A DNA stretch of 64,000 nt from an uncultured Sphingomonadales bacterium. GTDB lineage: Bacteria > Pseudomonadota > Alphaproteobacteria > Sphingomonadales > Sphingomonadaceae. Where the stretch lies: positions 310,001 through 374,000 of the forward strand of contig CAIJLZ010000004.1 in NCBI GenBank assembly GCA_903821605.1, written 5' to 3'. Of the stretch, positions 1 to 8,549 are shown in pieces. Both the position numbers and the translations under genes were made by a program. The notes under the pieces are model-generated. The model saw nothing but the letters and a program-made list of their open reading frames with translations. It was not told where the DNA came from and searched no databases. The stretch's first letter is position 1, and every line of letters begins with the position of its first letter.

Positions 1-6
1 GCAGCA

Positions 7-1596
7 ATGGAAGAAGCCGATATTGTCGTGATCGGCGCGGGGTTTTCCGGCCTCTACGCGATCTGGCGGTTGCGCAATGATCACAAGGTGGTGTGCTTTG
101 AAGCCGGTGATGGTGTCGGCGGCACATGGTATTGGAACCGCTACCCCGGCGCGCGGGTGGATATCCAGAGCGTCGAATATTCCTATGGCTTTGATGATGC
201 CCTTCAGCAGGAATGGCACTGGCCCGAGCATTTTTCCGCCCAGCCCGATCTGGAGCGCTATGCCAATCACGTCGCCGACCGCTTTGGCCTGCGCGATTTC
301 ATCCGCCTTTCCAACGCGGTGCAAAGCCTGCATTTCGACGCGGAGACGGACCGCTGGCACGTGCGCACCGCCAAGGGCGATGTGGTGTCGTGCCGCTATG
401 TGATCGCGGCAACGGGCGCACTTTCGGTGCCGAACTCGCCGCCCTGGCCGGGGCGCGAGCTGTTCAAAGGACCGATCTATCACACCGCCGACTGGCCGCG
501 CGAAGGCGTGGACTTTACCGGAAAGCGCGTGGGTTTCATCGGCACCGGCTCCACCGGCATTCAGGCAATGCCGATCATTGCGCAGCAGGCGGCGCACCTC
601 ACCGTGTTCCAACGCACCCCCGCGTTCTGCATGCCATCGGGCAACAAACCGCTTGATCCGGCGTTCGAACGGGACTGGAAGGCCAATTATCCGCAACGGC
701 GCAAGCAGTTGCTTGAAACCTACGGCGTTTCGACGATCCAATATCCCGAATTTTCCGCGCACGATTGCACGCCCGAACAGCGCGAGGAAATCCTCGAAAA
801 TGCGTGGAATTCGCAAAGTGCGTTCCAGTTGCTGGTCTGTTTCAGTGATGTGATGACGGACCGCGCCGCAAATGAGATCGTCTGCGAATTCGTGCGGGGC
901 AAGATCCGCCAGATCGTGAAGGACCCTGCCACGGCAGAAATGCTGTGCCCCAGGACCTACCCCATCGGGGGCAAGCGTCTGTGCATCGGCAACGGCTATT
1001 TCGAGATGTTCAACCGCGACAATGTGACGCTCGTGGATGTGAAGGCTGACCCGATCCTGGCCTATACCGCCAAGGGCTTGTGCACCGCCGGGGTGGAATA
1101 TGAACTCGACGCGATCGTCACCGCCACAGGTTTCGACGCGCTGACCGGATCGATGAACAAGATCGATATTACCGGGCTAAACGGGCGCAAGATGGTGGAC
1201 AAGTGGGCCAATGGGCCAACCACCTATCTTGGCGCGATGGTGGCGGGCTTCCCCAACCTGTTCATGATCCACGGACCGATGACGCCGGGGGCGCAGGCGC
1301 AGATGATCACCAGCGGCGAATGGCAGGTGAACTGGACCGCCGGGGTGATCTCCGACATGGAGCGCGACGGCTACACCCGCATCGACACAACCGAAGTGGC
1401 CGAGAAATCATGGGCGGACGAGGTTGATATGGTGTCCGAGGCGACCGTGCACAAGCTTGCCGATTCCTGGTACAATGCTAAGAATATCGAAGGCAAAAAG
1501 GGTGGCTTCATGATCTATATCGGCGGCTTCCCGCGATATAGCAGCTTGTGTGCGGCGGCTGTGAAGGAAGGCTATAAGGGCTTCGTGCGCCGCTAA
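7..1596 (+). CDS. Flavin-dependent Baeyer-Villiger-type monooxygenase
   Basis: A 529-residue class B flavoprotein monooxygenase, likely using FAD and NADPH with O2 to convert a ketone to an ester or lactone. An FAD-binding GAGFSG lies at residues 10-15, followed by the GGTWYWNRYPGARVD segment typical of cyclohexanone-monooxygenase relatives. The Baeyer-Villiger fingerprint FKGPIYHTADWP is at 153-164 and the NADPH-binding GTGSTG at 179-184; a third conserved ATGF motif follows later. Length is normal for the family. It ends against a hairpin shared with the convergent amidohydrolase. The substrate cannot be read from sequence; the neighbouring amidohydrolase, COQ4-family protein and TonB receptor suggest catabolism of an imported organic compound (inference). 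The start is the first ATG visible; an earlier one outside the window is not excluded. Confidence 0.9.
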   Translation: MEEADIVVIGAGFSGLYAIWRLRNDHKVVCFEAGDGVGGTWYWNRYPGARVDIQSVEYSYGFDDALQQEWHWPEHFSAQPDLERYANHVADRFGLRDFIRLSNAVQSLHFDAETDRWHVRTAKGDVVSCRYVIAATGALSVPNSPPWPGRELFKGPIYHTADWPREGVDFTGKRVGFIGTGSTGIQAMPIIAQQAAHLTVFQRTPAFCMPSGNKPLDPAFERDWKANYPQRRKQLLETYGVSTIQYPEFSAHDCTPEQREEILENAWNSQSAFQLLVCFSDVMTDRAANEIVCEFVRGKIRQIVKDPATAEMLCPRTYPIGGKRLCIGNGYFEMFNRDNVTLVDVKADPILAYTAKGLCTAGVEYELDAIVTATGFDALTGSMNKIDITGLNGRKMVDKWANGPTTYLGAMVAGFPNLFMIHGPMTPGAQAQMITSGEWQVNWTAGVISDMERDGYTRIDTTEVAEKSWADEVDMVSEATVHKLADSWYNAKNIEGKKGGFMIYIGGFPRYSSLCAAAVKEGYKGFVRR

Positions 1597-1604
1597 ACAT
1601 GCTG

Positions 1605-1630
1605 CCGGCCCCCGTCAACGCGGGGGCCGG
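1605..1630. terminator. Convergent-gene hairpin
   Basis: A perfect 10-bp GC stem (CCGGCCCCCG / CGGGGGCCGG) with a 6-nt loop lies between the stop codons of the monooxygenase (plus) and amidohydrolase (minus). There is no clear T run, so it may act as a weak or bidirectional terminator. Confidence 0.55.
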
Positions 1631-1639
1631 TCAGGTGGA

Positions 1640-3376
1640 TCAGGCCGTCAGGGTTTCCGCCGGGGCCGCTTGGCTCCCGCGGACCACGCGGCCCGGCCTT
1701 GCCCCGGTGGGCTGGTCGCCCCGACGGATCACCGTGCCGTTGCAGATCGTGGCGGCATAGCCCGTGGCGCCTTGATCCAACCGTCGCCCGCCACCGGGCA
1801 GGTCATGCCGGATGACCGGGGCGTGCAGCGTGAGCGCCGCGATGTCGATCACATTGACGTCCGCCTTGTAGCCGGGGGCCAGCAGTCCGCGATCTTGCAA
1901 TCCCATAACGCGGGCGGGCTTGGCCGACAGCGCGCGGACGGCTTCGGCCAAGCTCAACCGCTCGCCCGCGCGATCACGCACCCAATATGTCAGCAAAAAG
2001 CTGGGGTAGCTGGCATCGCAGATCGCGCCATAATGCGCGCCGCCATCGCCAAGGCCCATCACGGTATCTTCGCGGCGCATCACCGGCAGCAGCGCATCGA
2101 GCGTGCCTTCGTGGAAATTGCCCAAGGTGTTAAGGATCATGCCCTGCCCGTCACGATCCATCAGGACGTCATAGGCGACATCTTCGGGGCTGCGGCCCTG
2201 CGCGCGGGCCTGCGCGCCGATGCTGGTTTCGGCATCGGGTTCATAGCGCGGCGGATCGCCGAACGGGAACATCCAGTCCCAGTTGCGGGTCATCATTGAC
2301 AGTGGATGCCCTTCCTGCGGGCTTTGCGCGATCAGCGTGGCACGGAACGCGGGATCGCGCAGATGGACCAGTTGTTGATCCAACGGCAGGTTCGCAATCG
2401 CCAAATAGGCCGGACACAGGCAGAAGGGATGGGTGGACAGCGCCCAGGCCGAAACCATGCCGACCGGGCGCGGCAGGATCTGCGGCGCGATATCTAGGCC
2501 CCGCGCATTCGCGGCATCGACCGCGCTCAGCGCATCGAGCCAGATGGCAGGACCGGTGTTGTTGGTGGCGAGCGTGAAAGTCGCAGGCCTGCCGCTGCTT
2601 TCCGCCACGGCGGCAAGATGGGCAATTTCCTCGGGCCATGTTGCAAACGGCACATCGAGCACCATTTGCAGCACGCCCGTGTCCGCTTCCTTGAGCGCCT
2701 CGGCAATCGCCTTTAGCTCGGCAGTATCGGCTGCATAGGAGGGGATGAGTTCGCCCGCCTTGGTGCGGTGGATCAGCAGGCGCGATGTCGCAAAGCCAAT
2801 GGCCCCGGCGTCGATCGCCTCACGCGCGACGGCCTTCATCTGGGCCAGATCTTCGGGCGTGGCGGCTTCGCGCCGCACGCCGCGTTCCCCCATCACATAG
2901 ACGCGCAACGGGCTATGGGGCAGCAGCGCGGCCACGTCGATATCACGCGCGCGCCGATCAAGTGCGGCCATATATTCCGGGAAGGTTTCCCAATCCCATG
3001 GCAGGCCCTCGGCCATGACGACGCCGGGTATGTCCTCAACGCCTTCCATCACGCGGATCAGCGCCTGATGGTCCTGCGCACGGCAGGGCGCGAAGCCGAC
3101 CCCGCAATTGCCCATGACCACGGTGGTGACGCCATGCGAGGATGAGGGCGACAGTTCTTCCGACCAGATCGCCTGCCCATCATAGTGCGTGTGAATGTCG
3201 ACAAAGCCCGGGGTCACCACAAGGCCCGCAGCGTCGATGACGTTGGATGCTTCCCCGGGGAAGCAAGCGCCCGCGAAGATCACTCGGTCCCCGGCGATGG
3301 CAATGTCGCCCACATAAGGTTCGCGACCGGAGCCATCGACCACGGTGCCGCCACGGATCAGCAGATCAGCTTTCAT
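1640..3376 (-). CDS. Amidohydrolase, N-acyl-D-amino-acid deacylase-like
   Basis: A 578-residue metal-dependent amidohydrolase of the D-aminoacylase/dihydroorotase-like group. The N-terminus (LLIRGGTVVDGSGREPYVGDIAI) is the composite beta domain of this superfamily, and DIHTHYDGQ supplies the metal-binding His62-x-His64 pair. A later GLGDGGAHYGAICD segment fits the conserved C-terminal Asp region of N-acyl-D-amino-acid deacylases. It probably hydrolyses an amide or N-acyl bond in the cytoplasm; no signal peptide is seen. Its ATG overlaps the stop of the upstream COQ4-family gene by four bases (ATGA), so the two are translationally coupled. The true substrate is unknown; many proteins annotated as D-aminoacylases in sphingomonad catabolic clusters have untested activity. 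Confidence 0.85.
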   Translation of the reverse strand: MKADLLIRGGTVVDGSGREPYVGDIAIAGDRVIFAGACFPGEASNVIDAAGLVVTPGFVDIHTHYDGQAIWSEELSPSSSHGVTTVVMGNCGVGFAPCRAQDHQALIRVMEGVEDIPGVVMAEGLPWDWETFPEYMAALDRRARDIDVAALLPHSPLRVYVMGERGVRREAATPEDLAQMKAVAREAIDAGAIGFATSRLLIHRTKAGELIPSYAADTAELKAIAEALKEADTGVLQMVLDVPFATWPEEIAHLAAVAESSGRPATFTLATNNTGPAIWLDALSAVDAANARGLDIAPQILPRPVGMVSAWALSTHPFCLCPAYLAIANLPLDQQLVHLRDPAFRATLIAQSPQEGHPLSMMTRNWDWMFPFGDPPRYEPDAETSIGAQARAQGRSPEDVAYDVLMDRDGQGMILNTLGNFHEGTLDALLPVMRREDTVMGLGDGGAHYGAICDASYPSFLLTYWVRDRAGERLSLAEAVRALSAKPARVMGLQDRGLLAPGYKADVNVIDIAALTLHAPVIRHDLPGGGRRLDQGATGYAATICNGTVIRRGDQPTGARPGRVVRGSQAAPAETLTA

Positions 3377-4233
3377 ACGACGGACTCCATTGCGTGTGCC
3401 ATTGTGGTCGGCAGGGGACCGCGTTCGGCCCAGAATGCGCCTTCGCGGTCGGTATCGATATCGACCGCGCCGCGCACGCCGATTGCGGCGCGCGCTTCGT
3501 CTAAGGGCAGGTGGAAATAATCTTCAAGCTTGGCCAAGAACAGCGCGTCGCTTTCCTGCCCCACTTTGATCCCGCGCTGGATGCAGCCCACCGCCGTGGG
3601 CCAGACTTGCGGATAGTGCAGCATGGTGCGCACGGTATAGCGCAGCGAGCCGAAGATCGAGAGCACGCTAAGCTCACCCGCCAGTTCAGGATTTTTGATA
3701 TATTTGAACACGTTGGTCAGGCGATACCAATAAGGCACCAGTTCGCCCATGAAGTTGAAGCCGCCGCCGGTCAGAATATGTTCGAAATCGTGCGTCTGAC
3801 CCGAACGCAAGTTGAAGAATTCAAGCTGGGTCTTGGGTTCGGCAAAGGGCACGATCTGGATTTCATAGCCGCCGCCGGTCATTTGCGCATAGAAGATGCC
3901 GCCGAGCGTACCGGGGGCATAATGCGCGAAATCCTCGATTTTGAAGCTGGAGACAAAACCCTCCTTGAACCACGCATCAAGTGCGGGGTTCACACGGCGC
4001 TCGTCCTCGAACATTTGCTCGATCCGCGCATGGTCACGCAGCGATTCGATAATGGGCAGGAATTCCCACATTTCGGACTGCGGCGGCTTGTCCGCGCCGT
4101 TCTTGCGCAGCAGGATCATGGCCAACCATTCCCGCAGGCGCGCATTGTTGAGATATTTCGAGGACGACACCAGCACGCTGCTGGGTGTTTCGACCGGCAT
4201 CAAACCGCGCGCGAGATAGGGTACGTCATCCAT
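3373..4233 (-). CDS. COQ4-family protein
   Basis: A 286-residue protein recognised by the COQ4 signature HDxxHx11E: His148-Asp149-x-x-His152, then Glu164, the metal-site motif of the ubiquinone-biosynthesis protein COQ4. In its known role COQ4 helps remove the carboxyl from the quinone head group, but here the gene is coupled to an amidohydrolase rather than to ubi genes, so a separate, perhaps catabolic, use of the fold is inferred. It is longer than a minimal COQ4 domain, with about 130 residues before the motif. Two adjacent ATGs follow an AAGGAG ribosome site; 4233 gives a spacing of 7 and is preferred over 4236 (spacing 4). The gene diverges from the tandem-TetR regulator across about 300 bases carrying two perfect palindromes. 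Confidence 0.75.
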   Translation of the reverse strand: MDDVPYLARGLMPVETPSSVLVSSSKYLNNARLREWLAMILLRKNGADKPPQSEMWEFLPIIESLRDHARIEQMFEDERRVNPALDAWFKEGFVSSFKIEDFAHYAPGTLGGIFYAQMTGGGYEIQIVPFAEPKTQLEFFNLRSGQTHDFEHILTGGGFNFMGELVPYWYRLTNVFKYIKNPELAGELSVLSIFGSLRYTVRTMLHYPQVWPTAVGCIQRGIKVGQESDALFLAKLEDYFHLPLDEARAAIGVRGAVDIDTDREGAFWAERGPLPTTMAHAMESVV

Positions 4234-4473
4234 CATGCATCTCCTTGGGCATTTTTGAGTAAGAGTAGTGCGCCCTTGCCCCACGCGATGAGGCGCGGAT
4301 GGCCGAGCGAAAAATCGGGGAATAGGTCAGTGAAGCGACGCCTGGCACAGCACATCGGTGGCATCCGTCGAGAGGACATCCCGGTCAGTTCAATACCAAA
4401 AGGCGCCGGCGCGTATTCGCGCCATCTGTGTCCGGCCATGTCCTCTCCGCTTTTCTCGTTTTGCGTACGGTAC

Positions 4474-4489
4474 TGAACCGTTCGGTTCA
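4474..4489. promoter_or_regulatory. Palindromic operator candidate 1
   Basis: TGAACCG-TT-CGGTTCA is an inverted repeat with 7-bp arms and a 2-nt centre. It lies in the divergent region between the COQ4-family gene and the tandem-TetR gene. Size and symmetry suit a TetR-family operator. Confidence 0.6.
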
Positions 4490-4513
4490 TGGCAAGGGTG
4501 CATCGCGTGAATG

Positions 4514-4529
4514 GACTGCTATAGCAGTC
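4514..4529. promoter_or_regulatory. Palindromic operator candidate 2
   Basis: GACTGCTATAGCAGTC is a perfect 16-bp palindrome four bases before the chosen ATG of the tandem-TetR gene. Its sequence is unrelated to the palindrome 25 bases upstream. It could be a second operator, or an RNA stem covering the ribosome site, since no clear Shine-Dalgarno sequence is visible there. Confidence 0.55.
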
Positions 4530-4533
4530 GGTG

Positions 4534-5817
4534 ATGGACCAGATTGCCGATGCCCCTCGCTGTGCCCCCGTTGCCAGCCCGCCCAGTGATGTGAGCGACG
4601 TCGCCGGACCTTCCGCGCGGGTGCGCCACTTGTTGGATGTGGCCCGCGCCGCCTTTGTCGCCGACGGCTTTGGCGGGGTGAGTATTGACGAGATCGCGCG
4701 GCGCGCAGGGGTGAGCAAGGAGACGATCTATCGCCATTTCCCCGACAAGCCTGCGTTGTTCCGCGCCGCGCTGACGGAAATCGAAGGGCGCTTTGCGCTC
4801 CGCACCGCCGCGCTGGGACAGGGCCAATCGCCCGTCGCGCTGCAGGAAATGGCGCGCGCGATTTGCGATGCGGCGGTCGAGGGTGGCTTGCTCAGCCCGC
4901 TGTGGCTGGCCGCCGGGCTTGCCGGGCGGATGCCCGATTTTGCGCGCGAACTACAGCAGGGCCAGTGGCAAAGACTGGAACCACTGCGCGAAGCGCTGGA
5001 TGTGCACGCGCGGGCGCGGGGGGGCGCGGCCGTCGTGCCCATCGATCTGGCGCTCGATTTTGGATCGCTGGCTGTCGAAGGCCCTGCCCAGTTGCTGGGC
5101 TTTGCCTTGCCACCTGTGGAATATCGGGAAAGGCTGGCCGCCCGGGTCGCCACGCTGTTCGAAGGTGGGTTGCAAGCTCTGCGTGCCGAGGGCGCGATGC
5201 CGGATCGCCTTGACGAAGTGTACAGCCCGCCCGCGCCACCAGCTGAACATTTGCGCCGCCTGCTGGATGTCAGCGCCGCGCACTTTCTGGGGCAGGGGTA
5301 TGAGGCGACCAATCTGGCGGCGCTGGGTGCGCAAGCGCAAGTCGGGCGGGGGACGCTCTACCGTCACTTCGGCAGCAAAGAAGGGCTGTTTGCCGCCACT
5401 TTGCGCGATCTCGCGCTGCAAGTGGCGCAAGCGGCGCGCGTCCCGGCATTGCCGGATCGGCCCGACGCGCCGGGTCTTGCGCGCTTCCTGGCCGCCGCCA
5501 TTGGCAATCTTGGCGGCTCCCCCTCGCTTGACCTTCATCGCACCGCCATTTCCGCATCGCGCCGCGAACCCGGGCTGGCGCGCGAAGTGCATGATACGGT
5601 CCGCGCGCCGTGGCTGAGGCCGCTGGCGGCGTGGATCTCGGGGCTAACGGGCCTTCCCGATGCGCAATGGCTGGGGCGTCAGGCGTTGGTGCTGGCGTTG
5701 CAGGGCAGCCGCCTGTTTACCATGGGCGCCAGCCTGACCGGCGCAGCGGCAAACGCACAGGCTAACCGCGCGGCGCAAATCATGCTTTCCGGATATATTT
5801 CTGCGATGAACCGATAG
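4534..5817 (+). CDS. Tandem TetR-family regulator (two DNA-binding domains)
   Basis: A 427-residue regulator made of two complete TetR-type halves; most TetR proteins are about 200 residues with one DNA-binding domain. The first helix-turn-helix (SIDEIARRAGVSKETIYRHF) ends near residue 70 and the second (AALGAQAQVGRGTLYRHF) near residue 280, each followed by a ligand/dimer-type helical region. The two HTHs differ in sequence, so this is an old fusion, not a recent duplication. A GTG at 4531 directly precedes the ATG at 4534; the ATG is used. It diverges from the COQ4/amidohydrolase pair and precedes a TonB receptor. Control of one or both is inferred from position and from two palindromes in the promoter. 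The ligand is unknown. Confidence 0.85.
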   Translation: MDQIADAPRCAPVASPPSDVSDVAGPSARVRHLLDVARAAFVADGFGGVSIDEIARRAGVSKETIYRHFPDKPALFRAALTEIEGRFALRTAALGQGQSPVALQEMARAICDAAVEGGLLSPLWLAAGLAGRMPDFARELQQGQWQRLEPLREALDVHARARGGAAVVPIDLALDFGSLAVEGPAQLLGFALPPVEYRERLAARVATLFEGGLQALRAEGAMPDRLDEVYSPPAPPAEHLRRLLDVSAAHFLGQGYEATNLAALGAQAQVGRGTLYRHFGSKEGLFAATLRDLALQVAQAARVPALPDRPDAPGLARFLAAAIGNLGGSPSLDLHRTAISASRREPGLAREVHDTVRAPWLRPLAAWISGLTGLPDAQWLGRQALVLALQGSRLFTMGASLTGAAANAQANRAAQIMLSGYISAMNR

Positions 5818-5944
5818 GGCGCGCACAGTGCCTGCCGTCCGCCTCGGCCCGGTTGCGCGGCCCACTGACGGGCACAATTGAGCGCTATTCGAGAAGGACC
5901 GAGCCCTTAAGCCGCGGCCGGCTTGAACACAGTCGCAAGCCTCA

Positions 5945-5974
5945 TTTTTTGCGGCAATCGCGAGTTGCAAAAAA
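5945..5974. promoter_or_regulatory. Inverted repeat upstream of TonB receptor
   Basis: TTTTTTGC (5945-5952) and GCAAAAAA (5967-5974) are perfect inverted arms about 155 bases before the receptor start and after the tandem-TetR stop. It may be an operator for the receptor promoter or a terminator of the regulator gene. The rest of 5818-6130 holds no gene I can support; a weak TATAGT -10-like box is at 6014-6019. Confidence 0.4.
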
Positions 5975-6130
5975 GTCACGGCACGATGTGTGAAATGTGA
6001 ATTCAAGGCGGCATATAGTAAAAAGACTAGGCTACATCGAGGGCGCCCTAGCGATAGCATGTCGACCAGCACCAGTTACCCACAGGATTAAGTGCGGCGT
6101 GCTGATGAGTGTTACAGGGAGGATATAAGC

Positions 6131-8395
6131 ATGAAGAACAATATGTTGCGGCGGCAGCTGCTGCTGACCGCTTTTGCCAGCACGGTGGCCGTTGCGATCG
6201 CAGCGCCGGTCCAGGCGCAGGAAGTTTCGGCCGATCCGCAGGCCAATGCCGGTATCGGCGAAATTGTGGTGAGCGCGCGTCGCCGTAAGGAAACCATCCA
6301 GCAGACCCCGGTTGCCATGACGGCAATCGCCCCGTCGCAGCTTGAAGCCGCCGCCGCCGTCAAGATTTCGGACCTTCAGGGCTCTGCCCCGAACGTGCTG
6401 ATCACGCAGCAGGGCTCGGGCGCCGCGACCGCTAATATCTCGATCCGTGGCCTGTCCTTTGCGGACGTGGAAAAGTCGTTTGACCCGACCGTGGCCATGG
6501 TGGTCGATGGCATTTTCATCGGCACCAGCACCGGCCAGTTGCTTGATTTCTTCGATATTGAATCGATCGAAATTCTGCGCGGCCCGCAGGGCACGTTGTT
6601 TGGTCGCAACACCATCGGCGGCGTGATCAACATCAAGCGCTCGCGTCCGACCGGCGAATTCGGTGGCAAGTTCGAACTCGGCTATGGCAAGTTCGGCTCG
6701 TTCACCGGCAAGGCCGTGGTCAACATGCCGATCGTGCAGGACAAGCTGGCTGCGAAGTTCTTCTACTTCCACGGCGAAACCGACGGCTATTATCGCGATG
6801 TGCTGTCAGGCCGTCGTTCGGGCGGTGGCAAGACCGACAATTTCGGCGCGTCCTTCCTGATGACGCCGACCGAAAACTTCAACGCGCTGTTGACGCTGGA
6901 ACGCCAGTCGCAGGGCTTTGAACCGGTCGATGCCGCGATCACGAACAGCTCGGAATTGTTCTGCACCTTCCTCCCGGCGGGTGGCTGTGATCGCAATACC
7001 ACCGATGATGTGTACACCAGCTTCGATCCTTATCCTTCGCCGTCGGATGGCAAGCCCCATCACGGCAGCTATCGTTCGCCAGCGGCCACGCTGGAAATGA
7101 ATTGGGACGCGGGTGGCATCAACATCACCTCGGTGACGGGCTATCGCAAGTCGAAGGAACGTCAGACCCAGAGCTATTCCACGGCGGGTCTGTATGATAC
7201 CGATCGTCGTCAGCAATATCACCAGTTCAGCCAGGAACTGCGCGGCAGCGGCAAGCTGACCGACACGTTCGACTATGTGGTTGGTGGTTATTTCTTCGAC
7301 AGCAAATATCATATCACGCAGGAGACTTGGGTGTTTGGCGCAAACACCGGCGCGCCGCAGGACACTACCGGCAAGGCACAGACCTATGCGGCCTTTGGTG
7401 ACTTCAACTGGAGCTTTGCTGACCAGTGGCGTCTGTCTTTCGGCGGGCGATACACCCACGACAAGAAAGAGATGCAGACTTTGGTTGGATCGACCGACCT
7501 TGGTCCGCAGTCCGCAAGCTGGAGCAAGTTCACCCCCAAGGTGTCGATCGATTTCCGTCCGACCAACGACCTCATGGTCTATGGTAACTGGTCGCGCGGC
7601 TATCGTTCGGGTGGTTTCAATGGCCGTGGTCTGACGACACTGACGGCAGCGACGCCGTTTGCGCCGGAAACCGTCGACTCGTTCGAAGTCGGCCTGAAGA
7701 GCGCCTGGTTTGACCGTCGCTTGCTGTTCAACCTCGCGGCCTTCTACACCAAGTACAAGGACATGCAGCAGAGCACCACGGTGCCGGGTGGCCCGACGGG
7801 CAACCAGACACTGGTCACCAATGTTGGCGGCGCCAAGGTCAAGGGCATTGAAATGGACCTGACCGCCAAGCCGGCATCTGACCTGATCATCCGGGCGTCG
7901 ATCGGCTATCTCAACTCGCGCTTCAATGACTTCGTCACCAGCGACGTCGTGGGCACCGATGTTGACGATAACCCTGTGTTCGGGAACCTTGATTATTCGG
8001 GCAATGACCTGATTTACGCGCCGAAACTCACGGCGTCGGTCAATTTCGAATATAAGGTGCCGAGCGCGCTTGGTGATTTCAAGCTGAACGGTAGCTATCG
8101 TTATCTCGCCCCTTATGATCAGCAGATTTCCAAGGGCGGTCTGGTCTTGGTGGGCAGCACCTATGTCGTGCAGGGCAATGATCGCCGCACCCGGACGGAC
8201 AAGCAGAATCTGGTTGATGCCAGCATCTCCTTCTTCCCCGCGGTGGCCGACGGCAAGATGCGCGTTTCGGTCTTCGGCCGTAACCTGCTGGACGATCGCG
8301 GCACCGACACGGCCTTCACCGTGGCCGGTCTGTGGAGCTTTGCCACAGCACGTGAACCGCGCACCTACGGCGTGCAGCTTGGCTACCAGTTCTGA
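6131..8395 (+). CDS. TonB-dependent outer-membrane receptor
   Basis: A 754-residue TonB-dependent receptor for energised uptake across the outer membrane. The chosen ATG follows AGGGAGG and opens a signal peptide (KNNMLRRQ, hydrophobic stretch, then VQAQ). A TonB box-like IVVSARR follows, then the plug domain with DLQGSAPNVLI and the ILRGPQGTLFGRNTIGGVIN signature, and a 22-strand-type barrel ending in the aromatic VQLGYQF. Similar receptors accompany sphingomonad catabolic clusters; the ligand cannot be inferred from sequence, but uptake of the compound handled by the upstream enzymes is a fair guess. A strong hairpin terminator lies downstream. Confidence 0.92.
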   Translation: MKNNMLRRQLLLTAFASTVAVAIAAPVQAQEVSADPQANAGIGEIVVSARRRKETIQQTPVAMTAIAPSQLEAAAAVKISDLQGSAPNVLITQQGSGAATANISIRGLSFADVEKSFDPTVAMVVDGIFIGTSTGQLLDFFDIESIEILRGPQGTLFGRNTIGGVINIKRSRPTGEFGGKFELGYGKFGSFTGKAVVNMPIVQDKLAAKFFYFHGETDGYYRDVLSGRRSGGGKTDNFGASFLMTPTENFNALLTLERQSQGFEPVDAAITNSSELFCTFLPAGGCDRNTTDDVYTSFDPYPSPSDGKPHHGSYRSPAATLEMNWDAGGINITSVTGYRKSKERQTQSYSTAGLYDTDRRQQYHQFSQELRGSGKLTDTFDYVVGGYFFDSKYHITQETWVFGANTGAPQDTTGKAQTYAAFGDFNWSFADQWRLSFGGRYTHDKKEMQTLVGSTDLGPQSASWSKFTPKVSIDFRPTNDLMVYGNWSRGYRSGGFNGRGLTTLTAATPFAPETVDSFEVGLKSAWFDRRLLFNLAAFYTKYKDMQQSTTVPGGPTGNQTLVTNVGGAKVKGIEMDLTAKPASDLIIRASIGYLNSRFNDFVTSDVVGTDVDDNPVFGNLDYSGNDLIYAPKLTASVNFEYKVPSALGDFKLNGSYRYLAPYDQQISKGGLVLVGSTYVVQGNDRRTRTDKQNLVDASISFFPAVADGKMRVSVFGRNLLDDRGTDTAFTVAGLWSFATAREPRTYGVQLGYQF

Positions 8396-8462
8396 TCTGG
8401 GAAGGCGGCTAGTCCGCCTGCCAATGGCATGACGCAAGTTTGCGTTCACTGTTAAAAACATT

Positions 8463-8499
8463 TGAGCCCCGTGATCCGATGGATTGCGGGGCTCATTTT
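8463..8499. terminator. Rho-independent terminator, probably bidirectional
   Basis: A perfect stem TGAGCCCCG / CGGGGCTCA (8463-8471 with 8487-8495) is followed by TTTT. It lies between the convergent TonB receptor and prepilin peptidase genes. Confidence 0.8.
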
Positions 8500-8549
8500 A
8501 TGTGGCCTGCAACTTCTGTCAGGCCGTTGGGGGACAATTTGGCGCTCGG

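Noticed and set aside
6806-8461. 551-residue minus-strand open frame opposite the TonB receptor
   Set aside because: It mirrors the receptor gene, has no recognisable domain and no ribosome site; typical antisense shadow in high-GC DNA.
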